A stretch of 64,000 bases of DNA from Myxococcus dinghuensis (GTDB taxonomy: Bacteria; Myxococcota; Myxococcia; Myxococcales; Myxococcaceae). Under the pieces are notes generated by a model, which was not told the DNA's origin, made no database searches, and was given only the letters and a program-made list of their open reading frames with translations. Below are positions 21,130 through 30,688 of the stretch, piece by piece (within the stretch, counting starts at the first letter, position 1; each line of letters begins with the position of its first letter). The position numbers were made by a program, and so were the translations under genes. The stretch lies in contig NZ_JAKCFB010000006.1 in assembly GCF_024198235.1 (NCBI RefSeq), forward strand, positions 301,418-365,417. The letters run 5' to 3'.

Positions 21130-21986
21130 GGGTTCACCCTCTCCGGAGCCGCCGGGGTGGCGGCCCCCTCGAACTGCGGCGCCTCGTACCAGGGCGTCTG
21201 GAGGAAGCCCAGCACCTCGCGTGCGTAGGCCTCCGGCGCCTCCAGGTGCGGCGCGTGCCCCGCGTCCGCGAACGAGTACCGCCACACCACGGGCAGCTCG
21301 GCCGCCATGCGGCGCGCGATGGTCGTGAACTTCTCGTCCCGCGTCCCGGTGAGCAGCAGCGTCGGCAGGCGCTGACGGTGCAGCTCCGGCCAGTAATCCG
21401 GCTGGGTCCCCGTGCCCATGCACTCCAGCGCCCCCGCGAGCCCCTCCACCGTGCACGCGCGGCGATTGGCGCGCAGCGCCGCCTGGCGCTCCTCGGGCAT
21501 CGCCCGCAGCCCGTCGAACAGGGGCAGCGCCTCCCAACGCTCGACGAAGGCGTCCACGCCGTGCGTCCGGAGGAAGGTCGCGAGCTGGGCGTCCGACTCC
21601 CTGCGCTCCGCCCGCTCCTGACGGCGATGCAGGCCCGGAGAGCCACTCTCCATGATGAGCCGACCGAAGCGCTCGGGCGCGCGCACCGCCGCGGCCAGCG
21701 CCACCCGCGCGCCCTGCGAATAGCCCAACAGGTCCACGGGGCCCAGCCCCAGCGAGTCGACGAGGGCCACCAGCGCGTCCACCGTCTCGACGAAGCCCTC
21801 GCGCCCGGTGCGCTCGGGCAGCGGCGTGGCGCCATGGCCCGGCAGGTCCACGACGATGGCCTTCACCGCGGGCCCGAGCAACGGACGCAGGCCATCGAAC
21901 GAGGTCCGATTGCCCGTGAAGCCGTGGAGCAGCACGAGCGGCCGGGAGCCGTCGCCCCACGTCTCGTACGCCAGCGTCACGCCCAT
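21126..21986 (-). CDS. menH: SHCHC synthase (alpha/beta hydrolase, MenH)
   Basis: Eliminates pyruvate from SEPHCHC. The nucleophile elbow is GYSQGA with Ser90; LLLTGTRDEKF holds the acid and ADAGHAPHLE the histidine. LLHGFTGNRTSF forms the oxyanion region. 286 residues. It overlaps menD by ten bases and menA by four. Hydrolase family is certain; the MenH role rests on operon position. Confidence 0.88.
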   Translation of the reverse strand: MGVTLAYETWGDGSRPLVLLHGFTGNRTSFDGLRPLLGPAVKAIVVDLPGHGATPLPERTGREGFVETVDALVALVDSLGLGPVDLLGYSQGARVALAAAVRAPERFGRLIMESGSPGLHRRQERAERRESDAQLATFLRTHGVDAFVERWEALPLFDGLRAMPEERQAALRANRRACTVEGLAGALECMGTGTQPDYWPELHRQRLPTLLLTGTRDEKFTTIARRMAAELPVVWRYSFADAGHAPHLEAPEAYAREVLGFLQTPWYEAPQFEGAATPAAPERVNP

Positions 21987-23749
21987 GGTCCCTCCCCGAT
22001 GGCGGTCGCCATCCGAGCGAAGAGCTGCCGGTGGTCATCCACGTTCGCGGCCCGGTCCACCTGCACCTCGACCACGTGCAGGCCCCCCTCGAGGCCTTCG
22101 CGCACCGCCGAGCGGAGCCCCGCGGGCGTCGTCGGCCGGTGGAACCGCGCGCCGCCCAGCGCCGCCGCATGCGACAGGTCCACGCCGTGCGGCGTGCCGA
22201 ACAGCGCCTCGAACTCGTCCTGCTTCGCCACCTGCGCGATGGGCAGGAACGAGAAGATGCCGCCCCCATCGTTGTTCACCACGACGACGGTGAGGGGCAC
22301 GCGCGAGCGCGCCGCCGTGACGAAGGCGCCGACGTCGTGCAGCAACGCCAGGTCCCCCGTGAGCAACACCGTGGGACGTCCCGCCGACGCCGCGACCCCG
22401 AGCGCGCTGGACACGATGCCGTCGATGCCGTTGGCGCCGCGGTTCGCCAGCACCCGCAGCGGCACCGGCCCCGCGGGCGCGAACGCGTCCACGTCCCGGA
22501 TGGGCATGCTGCTGGACACGAACAGCGGAGAACCCGACGGCAGCGCGGCCACCACCTCGCGCGCGATGCGCGGCTCGCTGAGGTGGTCCGGGCGCTCCGC
22601 GAACGCGGCTTCCAGGGCGCCTCGCGCCAACCGCTCCGCCACGAGGAACGCCTGGGGCCACTTCCCCGCCGCGCCACGGGACAGCCCCTTCGCGAGCGAC
22701 TCACACGCCGCCACGGACGAGCCCTCCACCACCGTGGCCGCGCGATGCCCCGGGTCGAACAGGCCGCCCTCGTCACTGAAGAGGACCACCTCCGCGCCCG
22801 ACGCATCCAGCCACTGCTGGGGAGCCTTCGGCGTGAGCCCGCCCCCGAAGCGCAGCACCAGCTCCGGCCTGTGCGACTTCGCGAAGGGGGCATGCCGCAA
22901 CACCGCGTCGTAGTACGACAGCGTGAGCGGACCACCGCCGTAGCGCGCCTGGGAGACCGACTCGGCCAGCACCGGGTAGCCCGTCGCCAGGGACAACGCG
23001 GCGATGGCCTCGCCGAAGCCGTCGACCTCGTCGCGCGGACCACACACGATGACACCCCGCTCGGTGGAGGCGATGCGCCGCCGCACGGCCTCCAGCACCG
23101 CCGGGTCCGGCACCGGCACCGGGGGGACGATGTGCGTGAGGGGCGCGCCCGGACGCCCCGCCTTCACCAGCGCGGACAGCCGCTCCTCACCGAAGGGCTC
23201 GGCCACGGGGGCCAGCGGCTCGCGGAACGGGACGTTGAGCTGCACGGCCCCTCGGGGCGCGCGCTTCGCCGTCGCCACCGCGCGCGCCGCCGTGGCGCGC
23301 AGGTGCATCAGGGCGACCTCGCTCGCCTCGGCCAGGCCCAGGTCCGCGAAGTAGCGCGCGTGCTCACCATAGAAGCGCGCCTGGGGCACCGTCTGCGCGG
23401 CCCCCCAGCCCTGCAGCTCCAGCGGACGGTCCGCCGTCAGCACGATGAGCGGGACGTGCGACAGCGAGGCCTCGATGACGGCCGGATAGAAATGGGCTCC
23501 CGCCGTGCCGCTGGTGGCGACCAGCACCACCGGCGTGCGCGAGTGCTTCGCCAGCCCGAGCGCGAAGAAGCCCGCGCCTCGCTCGTCGATGACGGACCAG
23601 GTGCGCAGCCCCTCCATGCGCGCGCACGCGAGCGCGAGCGGCGACGAGCGGGAACCCGGGCACACCACGGCGTGGCGCACGCCACCGCGCACCAGCTCCT
23701 CGAGGAGCGCGCGCGCCCACAACACGTTGACGTTAACGTCGGCCGACAT
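21977..23749 (-). CDS. menD: SEPHCHC synthase
   Basis: ThDP-dependent enzyme joining isochorismate and 2-oxoglutarate. VVCPGSRSSPLALAC is the MenD N-terminal signature; TGDLALLHDVGAFV...VVVVNNDGGGIFSF is the ThDP/Mg motif (GD...NN). 590 residues. It overlaps menF by 17 bases and menH by ten. Confidence 0.94.
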   Translation of the reverse strand: MSADVNVNVLWARALLEELVRGGVRHAVVCPGSRSSPLALACARMEGLRTWSVIDERGAGFFALGLAKHSRTPVVLVATSGTAGAHFYPAVIEASLSHVPLIVLTADRPLELQGWGAAQTVPQARFYGEHARYFADLGLAEASEVALMHLRATAARAVATAKRAPRGAVQLNVPFREPLAPVAEPFGEERLSALVKAGRPGAPLTHIVPPVPVPDPAVLEAVRRRIASTERGVIVCGPRDEVDGFGEAIAALSLATGYPVLAESVSQARYGGGPLTLSYYDAVLRHAPFAKSHRPELVLRFGGGLTPKAPQQWLDASGAEVVLFSDEGGLFDPGHRAATVVEGSSVAACESLAKGLSRGAAGKWPQAFLVAERLARGALEAAFAERPDHLSEPRIAREVVAALPSGSPLFVSSSMPIRDVDAFAPAGPVPLRVLANRGANGIDGIVSSALGVAASAGRPTVLLTGDLALLHDVGAFVTAARSRVPLTVVVVNNDGGGIFSFLPIAQVAKQDEFEALFGTPHGVDLSHAAALGGARFHRPTTPAGLRSAVREGLEGGLHVVEVQVDRAANVDDHRQLFARMATAIGEGPWA

Positions 23750-25043
23750 CCCCGCCTCCCAGCGCCCGCAACATGGCCAGACTCTTCATCTCCGTCTCCC
23801 GCCACTCCGCCTCCGCGATGGAGCCGGCCACGATTCCGCATCCCACGAACAGCCTCGCTCGCGCGCCCCGCACCAGCGCGGAGCGCAGCGCCACGACCAG
23901 ATGAACCCGGCGGGGCCCCACCCACCCGACCGGCCCCGCGTACCACCCACGGTCCAACCCCTCGTGCTCCACCAGGAAGGCCAGCGCGCGCTCACGGGGC
24001 GTCCCGCCCACCGCCGGCGTGGGGTGCAACGCCCCCACCACCTGCGCCGCCGTCACGCCCTCCCGCAGCTCCGCGCGGATGCCCGTGCGCAGGTGCACCA
24101 CGTTCTTCAGCGCCAGGAGCCGAGGCTCCGCGTCGGCCTTCACGTCCGAGGCCAGCGTGCGCAGCGTCGCGAGGATGTAGCGCACCACCGCCTCGTGCTC
24201 GCGCACGTCCTTGTCCTGCCCTCGCAACCCCTCGGCCAGTTGAGGAGCCGCCGTTCCCGCCAGCGCCTCCGTCTCCAGCACGCGGCCCTCCACCCGACAC
24301 AGCGTCTCCGGCGTCGCGCCCACGAAGCACGCCCCGTCCGGCGCCCGGAACAAGAAGGTCGCGCAGCGCGGGTTCTGCTCGCGCAGCCTCGCCAGCACGT
24401 CCACCACGTCGAAGGACTCGGGCGCCTGCGCGTCGAGCGCCCGCGCCAGCACCACCTTCTGGAGGCTCCCCGCGGCGATGGCCTCCACCGCCCGGTCCAC
24501 CCGCGACTCGAACTCCTCCCGGGACGACGCGAGCGACAACGCCACGGCGTCTCCGCGCGCGTGCCGATAGGCGCTCGGGAAGCACGCGCGCACCCGCTCC
24601 AGCCGCGAGCGCACCGCGTCCTCCCCGCCTTGGGACTCCGGAGCGAACGCCGCCGCCAGCAGCTGGCCCCCGGCGCGCCAGACCAGCACCTCCGGGAGCG
24701 TCCACCGGGAGACGCCGTGCGACGCCCAGTCCCCGTCCGGTCGCCCCGTGGCGCCGAAACGGACACCGCCGAACCAGGGCCCCGGCATCGACGCGGGGAC
24801 ATCCCCCAACCAGCGCAAGGGGAGCTCGCTCAACGACGCGAGCACCGCGGGCACCTGCCCGGGCTCCGAGGCCACCCGCACCGCCGCCTCGCCCCAACCC
24901 GCCGCGGCCTCCTGCTCCAGGGGACGCTCCCAGTAGACCGACGGGACGCCCAGGGCCTCCGCCCCGGAGAGCGGATCCACCGCCGCCAGGGGCATCACTC
25001 CTGCCACCCAGCGCTGGCTCTCAACGGGATTGAGCGTCTTCAT
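23733..25043 (-). CDS. menF: Menaquinone-specific isochorismate synthase
   Basis: Converts chorismate to isochorismate, the committed step. Chorismate-binding enzyme blocks are visible: KVVLARALD, FVGATPETLCRVEGRVLETEALAGTA, HLRTGIRAELREG, LHPTPAVGGTPRERAL and GPVGWVG. 436 residues. GAGGA precedes the ATG. First gene of the men operon, divergent from aroF, whose pathway makes its substrate. Confidence 0.92.
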   Translation of the reverse strand: MKTLNPVESQRWVAGVMPLAAVDPLSGAEALGVPSVYWERPLEQEAAAGWGEAAVRVASEPGQVPAVLASLSELPLRWLGDVPASMPGPWFGGVRFGATGRPDGDWASHGVSRWTLPEVLVWRAGGQLLAAAFAPESQGGEDAVRSRLERVRACFPSAYRHARGDAVALSLASSREEFESRVDRAVEAIAAGSLQKVVLARALDAQAPESFDVVDVLARLREQNPRCATFLFRAPDGACFVGATPETLCRVEGRVLETEALAGTAAPQLAEGLRGQDKDVREHEAVVRYILATLRTLASDVKADAEPRLLALKNVVHLRTGIRAELREGVTAAQVVGALHPTPAVGGTPRERALAFLVEHEGLDRGWYAGPVGWVGPRRVHLVVALRSALVRGARARLFVGCGIVAGSIAEAEWRETEMKSLAMLRALGGGDVGRR

Positions 25044-25083
25044 CAGCGGTCCTCATCCGCGACTGCCCTGCCACCACCTTCGG

Positions 25084-25111
25084 TTGTCTTCTAAGCCATC
25101 TCGGCTATACA
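25084..25111 (+). promoter_or_regulatory. Candidate promoter of the aro operon
   Basis: TTGTCT (25084-25089) and TATACA (25106-25111), 16-base spacing. Transcription would start near 25118, directly before the palindrome at 25121-25142. Confidence 0.45.
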
Positions 25112-25120
25112 TGCACCAAG

Positions 25121-25142
25121 GAGTTCAAAACCTCTTGAACTC
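25121..25142. promoter_or_regulatory. Perfect 8+8 bp palindrome upstream of aroF, candidate operator
   Basis: GAGTTCAA (25121-25128) and TTGAACTC (25135-25142) with a six-base spacer. It overlaps the predicted transcript start and ends before the aroF ribosome-binding site (AGGAGA). It could be a repressor site for the aro operon, for both divergent operons, or a leader hairpin. Confidence 0.55.
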
Positions 25143-25159
25143 GATGAACAGGAGAGGCC

Positions 25160-26061
<902 letters not shown>

Positions 26062-26065
<4 letters not shown>

Positions 26066-26751
26066 GCACTGAAGTCCGTCAGATGTTCTCCTCCATCGCC
26101 ACGCGGTACGACGTGACGAACGAGGTCCTCTCGTTCGGCATCCACCGCCTGTGGCGGCGGACGGCCGTGCGGCTCAGCCAGGCCAAGGCGGGTGACCGCG
26201 TCCTGGACTGCGCCTCCGGCACGGGCGACCTGGCCATGGTGTTCAAGCGCAAGGTGGGCGACACCGGGCACGTGACGGGCACCGACTTCTGCCCGGAGAT
26301 GCTGGAGAGCGCCCCCGCGAAGGCGGCGAAGGCGGGCCTCCAGGTGAACTTCCAGGTGGCGGACGCGATGGCCCTGCCCTTCGCGGACAACAGCTTCGAC
26401 GTGGCGTCCATCGCCTTCGGCATCCGCAACGTGGACGACCCGGTGCAGTGCCTGCGGGAGATGGGGCGCGTGGTGCGCCCCGGCGGCCACGTGGTGGTGC
26501 TGGAGTTCGGCCAGCCCGAGGGCATGTTCGGCGCGCTGTTCCGCTTCTACAGCAAGACCATCATGCCCGCCGTGGGCGGTCTGCTCACCGGCAACCGCGC
26601 CGCCTACGAGTACCTGCCGCGCACCTCCGCGGCCTTCCCCGCCGGCGACAAGTTCCTGTCGCTGATGGACCAGTCCGGAGCGTACGCGGAGCGCAGCGCC
26701 CATCCGCTGACGTTCGGCACCGCGCACGTGTATGTCGGCACCGTCCGCTGA
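26062..26751 (+). CDS. menG: Demethylmenaquinone methyltransferase
   Basis: SAM-dependent C-methylation, the last step of menaquinone synthesis (UbiE/MenG family). [12 protein letters not shown] is the SAM motif, and [25 protein letters not shown] and [11 protein letters not shown] are UbiE signatures. The ATG at 26062 overlaps the aroF stop (ATGA); 229 residues. A menaquinone gene embedded in the shikimate operon links the two pathways. Confidence 0.92.
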
Positions 26752-27334
26752 GCGGCGCAGTCACCTCGTCGAGCATGTCCTCACCTCGGTGGATCCCCGG
26801 CTCGCGCCGGCACTGAGGGAAGCCCTCGCGCGGCCGGGTCCGGTCGCGCGCCCCGCCGCGGGTCAGACGGTGGTCCTCTGCGGCCACCGCAGCGCCGGCA
26901 AGTCCACGCTGCTGCCCCGGGTGGCGGCCCTGCTCGGACGGGAGGGCGTGGACCTGGATCACCACCTGGAGCGCCTCCACGGCCGGCCCCTGCGCACCTG
27001 GGTGGCCGAGTCCCCCACCGAGTTCCGCGCCGCCGAGCGCCGCGCGCTGGTGGACCTGCCCCCCGGCTCGCTGGTCGCGGTGGGCGGCGGCTTCCTCTCG
27101 CATCATCCGGACGCGCTCGCGGGGGCCTTCACCCTGCTGATTCCGGTGACGTTCGAGACGTATCGGGATCGCCTGCTCGTGGACCGGACGCGCCCTCGCC
27201 TGCGCCCCGAGGTCTCCCTCGAGGAGGAGATCGCCTCCATCTTCCATGAACGCGAGGCGCTCCACGCCCGCGTCCCCACCGTGGCCCTGGTCGACTTCCT
27301 CCGGGGCTGCCTCACCCACGAGGAGCCCCCGTGA
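26732..27334 (+). CDS. aroK: Shikimate kinase
   Basis: Phosphorylates shikimate. Walker A is GHRSAGKST (51-59), VDLDHHLE holds the Mg/shikimate aspartate and VAVGGGF the glycine-rich substrate loop. 200 residues with a ~45-residue N-terminal extension. It overlaps menG by 20 bases, so a downstream start is possible, though no better ribosome site is evident. Confidence 0.88.
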   Translation: MSAPSAERRSHLVEHVLTSVDPRLAPALREALARPGPVARPAAGQTVVLCGHRSAGKSTLLPRVAALLGREGVDLDHHLERLHGRPLRTWVAESPTEFRAAERRALVDLPPGSLVAVGGGFLSHHPDALAGAFTLLIPVTFETYRDRLLVDRTRPRLRPEVSLEEEIASIFHEREALHARVPTVALVDFLRGCLTHEEPP

Positions 27335-28605
27335 CGCCCGCCCGGCGTGTCGTGACCCTGCCTCCCACCCTCCTCGGCGGCGACGCCGTGGCCTTCGCGC
27401 GGGAGTGTCAGCGCCGAGGCGCCGAAGTGCTGGAGATCCGCACGGACCTGCACGCCGCCGACGCCGTCGACCCGGCCGCGCTCGCCCAGGTGCTGCCGCT
27501 GCTCGTCTCGGAGCGGGGCAAGCCCCTCCCCCCCGCCTGGGTCGCCGCCGCGTGGCGCGTGGACCAGGACCTGATGGACGCCACCGGCGAGCGGCGCGAT
27601 TCGCTCGACGCGCCCGCCGGCAAGCTGCTCGCCTCGCACCACGCGGACCGGCCGCTGAGCACCCACGAGGCCCTGGCCCTGTGGGAGCGTCCGTTGCCCA
27701 CCGACGCGCTGGTGAAGCACGTGGAGCCCATGAGCGAGCCGGCCCACCTCGGCACCCTCCTGGAGACCCAGCGCGCGCTGACGGCGCGCTTCGGCGCGAC
27801 GCGCGTCACGGTGCTGGGCATGGGCGCGGTGGCCCTGCCCGCTCGCGCCGTGCTCGCCCGGAACAACGTGCTGGACTACGTGGCCGCGGGCGGCTCGTGG
27901 GCGGCGGCCCCCGGCCAGCGCCTGCTCGACGACGTCGTGCGCGAGTGGAAGGGCGCGGATCGCCTCACCCTCCCCGCCCCCCTGCGGCTCGGCATCCTGG
28001 GCACCGCCATCACCCACTCGCGCTCGCCGCGCCTCCACCGCCAGCCCTTCGACCGCATCGACATCCCCGAGGCCGGCCCGGTCGAGGCGCTCGTGGACTC
28101 GCTCCTCACCGAGTACGCCGGCTTCGCCGTCACCAGCCCCTTCAAGATGCGGCTGGCCCGGCACACCGGCTCGCCCCTCGACGCCATCAACACCCTCGTC
28201 CGCCGGGGCTCCCGGTGGGAGTCCTTCAACACCGACACCGAGGGCGCCCGGAAGGTCCTGGAGCGCCTGGGCGCCCGGGACGTCTTCGTCCTGGGCGACG
28301 GGGGCGCGACCTCCGCCCTGCGCACCGTGGCCGCCGAGCGGGGACAGGCCCTGCGGGTCCTCCGCCGCGCCGACATCCAGGGACCGCTGGAGGGCGCGGG
28401 CGTCTGGACGTGGCCCGAGCGGGTGCCACCACCGGATTCCCTGCGATTCGAGCGAGCACGCGTGGCGGTGATCGCGTACGGTGCGCCCGGACGACGCATC
28501 GCGGCGGAGATTTCGCGGCGCGGCGGTACCCCGGTCCTGTTGGGCGCGGCGTGGTTCGTCGCGCAGGCCCGGCGGCAGCGACAGCTTTGGGAGACAGCGA
28601 CATGA
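27331..28605 (+). CDS. aroDE: Bifunctional 3-dehydroquinate dehydratase (type I) / shikimate dehydrogenase
   Basis: A two-domain fusion of 424 residues. Residues 1 to about 205 are type I dehydroquinase: EIRTDL, the histidine of LASHHAD and the Schiff-base lysine of ALVKHVEPM, ending with the GSWAAAPGQ motif. The second half is shikimate dehydrogenase: LGILGTAITHSRSPRLH, AVTSPFK, DAINTLV, FNTDTEGA and the NADP loop LGDGGATSA. The dehydrogenase half is short (about 215 residues). GTG start overlaps the aroK stop (GTGA); the stop overlaps aroC. Confidence 0.88.
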   Translation: MTPARRVVTLPPTLLGGDAVAFARECQRRGAEVLEIRTDLHAADAVDPAALAQVLPLLVSERGKPLPPAWVAAAWRVDQDLMDATGERRDSLDAPAGKLLASHHADRPLSTHEALALWERPLPTDALVKHVEPMSEPAHLGTLLETQRALTARFGATRVTVLGMGAVALPARAVLARNNVLDYVAAGGSWAAAPGQRLLDDVVREWKGADRLTLPAPLRLGILGTAITHSRSPRLHRQPFDRIDIPEAGPVEALVDSLLTEYAGFAVTSPFKMRLARHTGSPLDAINTLVRRGSRWESFNTDTEGARKVLERLGARDVFVLGDGGATSALRTVAAERGQALRVLRRADIQGPLEGAGVWTWPERVPPPDSLRFERARVAVIAYGAPGRRIAAEISRRGGTPVLLGAAWFVAQARRQRQLWETAT

Positions 28606-29621
28606 ACACCTTCGGCACCCTGTTCCGCTTGACGACCTTCGGTGAGAGCCACGGCCCCGCGCTCGGCGCGGTGGTGGATGGCTGCCCGGCGGGGGTGCCC
28701 CTGACGCGCGAGCGCATCCAGGCCGCGCTCGACCGTCGTCGCCCGGGGCAGTCGTCGCTCGTCACGCCCCGCAACGAGCCGGACCAGGTGGAGATCCTCT
28801 CCGGCGTCTTCGAGGACAAGACGCTGGGCACGCCCATCGCCGCCATCGTGCGCAACACGAACCAGCGCTCCGGCGACTACGAGCAGCTCAAGCAGGTGGA
28901 CCGGCCCGGCCACGCGGACGCCGTCTGGCGCGAGCGCTACAAGCACCGCGACCACCGGGGCGGCGGCCGCACCAGCGGGCGCGAGACGCTCTGCCGCGTC
29001 ATCGGCGGCACCATCGCCGAGGCGTACCTGGAGCGGGACCTGCCCACGGTGCGCACCGTCGCGTACGTGTCCCAGGTGGGGGACCTCGTGGCCTCCGTCC
29101 CCGCGCCCGGGCTCACCCGCGCCATGGTGGACGCGCACCCCACGCGCTGCCCGGACGTCGCCGTGCGCGAGGAGATGGCGGCGCGCATCCTCGCGGCGAA
29201 GGAGGCCGGCGACAGCCTGGGCGGCTCCATCGACGTGCGCGTGGAGGGCCTGCCCGTGGGACTGGGCGAACCCATCTTCGGGAAGATCAAGGCGCTCATC
29301 GCCCAGGCGCTCGGCAGCGTCGGCGCGATCACCGGCGTCGTGTGGGGCCCGCCGGATCTGCTCGAGCGCATCAGCCAGCCCGGCACCCGCTTCCACTCCG
29401 TGAAGGATGTCTACGGCGGCATCCAGGGCGGGCTCACCAACGGCGAGCCCCTCCAGGTCCGCGCCTTCTTCAAACCCCCAGCGACGCTGGCGGACCACGC
29501 GAAGGGTGGCCGTCACGACCCGTGCATCATGCCCCGCGCCGTCCCGGTGCTGGAGTCCATGGTGTCCCTGGTCATCGCAGACCTCGTCCAACAGATGAAC
29601 GCACGCCCGAACACCCTATGA
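28602..29621 (+). CDS. aroC: Chorismate synthase
   Basis: FMN-dependent last step to chorismate. FGTLFRLTTFGESHGPALGAVVDG, RRRPGQSSLVTPRNEPDQVEILSG, GHADAVWRERYKHRDHRGGGRTSGRETLCRV are conserved, including the catalytic histidines. 339 residues. The ATG at 28602 overlaps the aroDE stop and the gene ends overlapping aroB. Confidence 0.95.
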   Translation: MNTFGTLFRLTTFGESHGPALGAVVDGCPAGVPLTRERIQAALDRRRPGQSSLVTPRNEPDQVEILSGVFEDKTLGTPIAAIVRNTNQRSGDYEQLKQVDRPGHADAVWRERYKHRDHRGGGRTSGRETLCRVIGGTIAEAYLERDLPTVRTVAYVSQVGDLVASVPAPGLTRAMVDAHPTRCPDVAVREEMAARILAAKEAGDSLGGSIDVRVEGLPVGLGEPIFGKIKALIAQALGSVGAITGVVWGPPDLLERISQPGTRFHSVKDVYGGIQGGLTNGEPLQVRAFFKPPATLADHAKGGRHDPCIMPRAVPVLESMVSLVIADLVQQMNARPNTL

Positions 29622-30688
29622 GCCAGACTCCTCCCGGCGCCTACCGTCCTCCGAACGACCGCTGGGGCCCGTTTCCTCGTCTCGCGAAGCGCCTGCCCGA
29701 GGGCAGCGTCGCCGTCGTCGACCGCACCGTCGCCCGGCTCCACCCGGGCCTGATTCCCGCGCTGGAGGCCCGCTCGCCGCGCGCCATCGTCCAGTTGGTG
29801 GGCGGTGAGAGCGCCAAGACGTTCCAGGCGCTGGAGAAGGTCCTCGCCGCGGGGCTGTCCCTGCCCCGCTCCGGCACGCTCGTCGCCGTGGGTGGCGGCA
29901 CCGTGGGCGACGTGTCCACCGTGGCCGCGCACCTGCTCAAGCGCGGCGTCCGGCTGGTCCAGGTGCCCACCACGCTGCTGGCCGCGGTGGACAGCAGCCT
30001 CGGCGGCAAGGGCGCGGTGGACCTCACGGTGAAGGGCCGCGTGGTGAAGAACCCCGCGGGCGTCTTCCACTACGCCGAGGAGGGGTGGATCTGCCCGGAG
30101 CTGTTCGCGTCCCTGTCGCCCACGCAGGTGCGGGAGGGGTCGCTCGAGGCGTGGAAGATGGTCATCAGCCTCGACGCCCGCCGCTTCCGCGCGTACGTGC
30201 GCAAGGCGCCGTCGCTGGAGAAGCTGGTGAAGGACGCGCGCGCCCTCAAGGAGGGCGTCTGCTCGCGGGACCCGTACGAGCACACCGGCCTGCGCCGCGT
30301 GCTCAACTTCGGCCACACCTTCGGCCACGTGCTGGAGAGCGTGTCGCGCTTCAAGCTGTCGCACGGCGACGCGGTGGGGCTGGGCATCCTCCTGGCGCTC
30401 GACGTGGGCCGGACGCTGGGCGTCACGCCGGAGCCCGTCGCCGCCACCGTCGAGTCCGCGCTCCTCCAGGGCCCGGGCGTGCTCGGCCGCGAGCGCGTGG
30501 CCGGCCTGCTGGGGAAGTCCTCGCTGAAGGACGTGGCCACGCTGCTCGACGCCGACAAGAAGGCGGGCGCGAAGGGTGAGCTGCGCATGGTGCTCCTGAC
30601 GGCCATCGGCGCGACCGAGGTCCGCGACGTGGAGGCCACGACGTGGCGCGGGCTGTGGCCCTCCTGGACGAAGGGGGTGCGCCCGTGA
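29618..30688 (+). CDS. aroB: 3-Dehydroquinate synthase
   Basis: NAD- and metal-dependent cyclase making 3-dehydroquinate from DAHP. VAVGGGTVGDVSTVAAHLLKRG, VPTTLLAAVDSSLGGKGAVD and the metal-binding NFGHTFGHVLES are diagnostic. 356 residues. Overlaps aroC (ATGA) and aroA (GTGA). Confidence 0.94.
   Translation: MSQTPPGAYRPPNDRWGPFPRLAKRLPEGSVAVVDRTVARLHPGLIPALEARSPRAIVQLVGGESAKTFQALEKVLAAGLSLPRSGTLVAVGGGTVGDVSTVAAHLLKRGVRLVQVPTTLLAAVDSSLGGKGAVDLTVKGRVVKNPAGVFHYAEEGWICPELFASLSPTQVREGSLEAWKMVISLDARRFRAYVRKAPSLEKLVKDARALKEGVCSRDPYEHTGLRRVLNFGHTFGHVLESVSRFKLSHGDAVGLGILLALDVGRTLGVTPEPVAATVESALLQGPGVLGRERVAGLLGKSSLKDVATLLDADKKAGAKGELRMVLLTAIGATEVRDVEATTWRGLWPSWTKGVRP

Noticed and set aside
20206..22269. 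687-codon ORF including menA plus a long upstream extension
   Set aside because: The extension runs through menH and menD out of frame; menA starts at the coupled GTG at 21129.
22031..25033. 1000-codon plus-strand ORF across the men operon
   Set aside because: It is antisense to menH/menD/menF, has Arg/Pro/Ala-rich shadow composition and no family signal; it arises from the high GC content.
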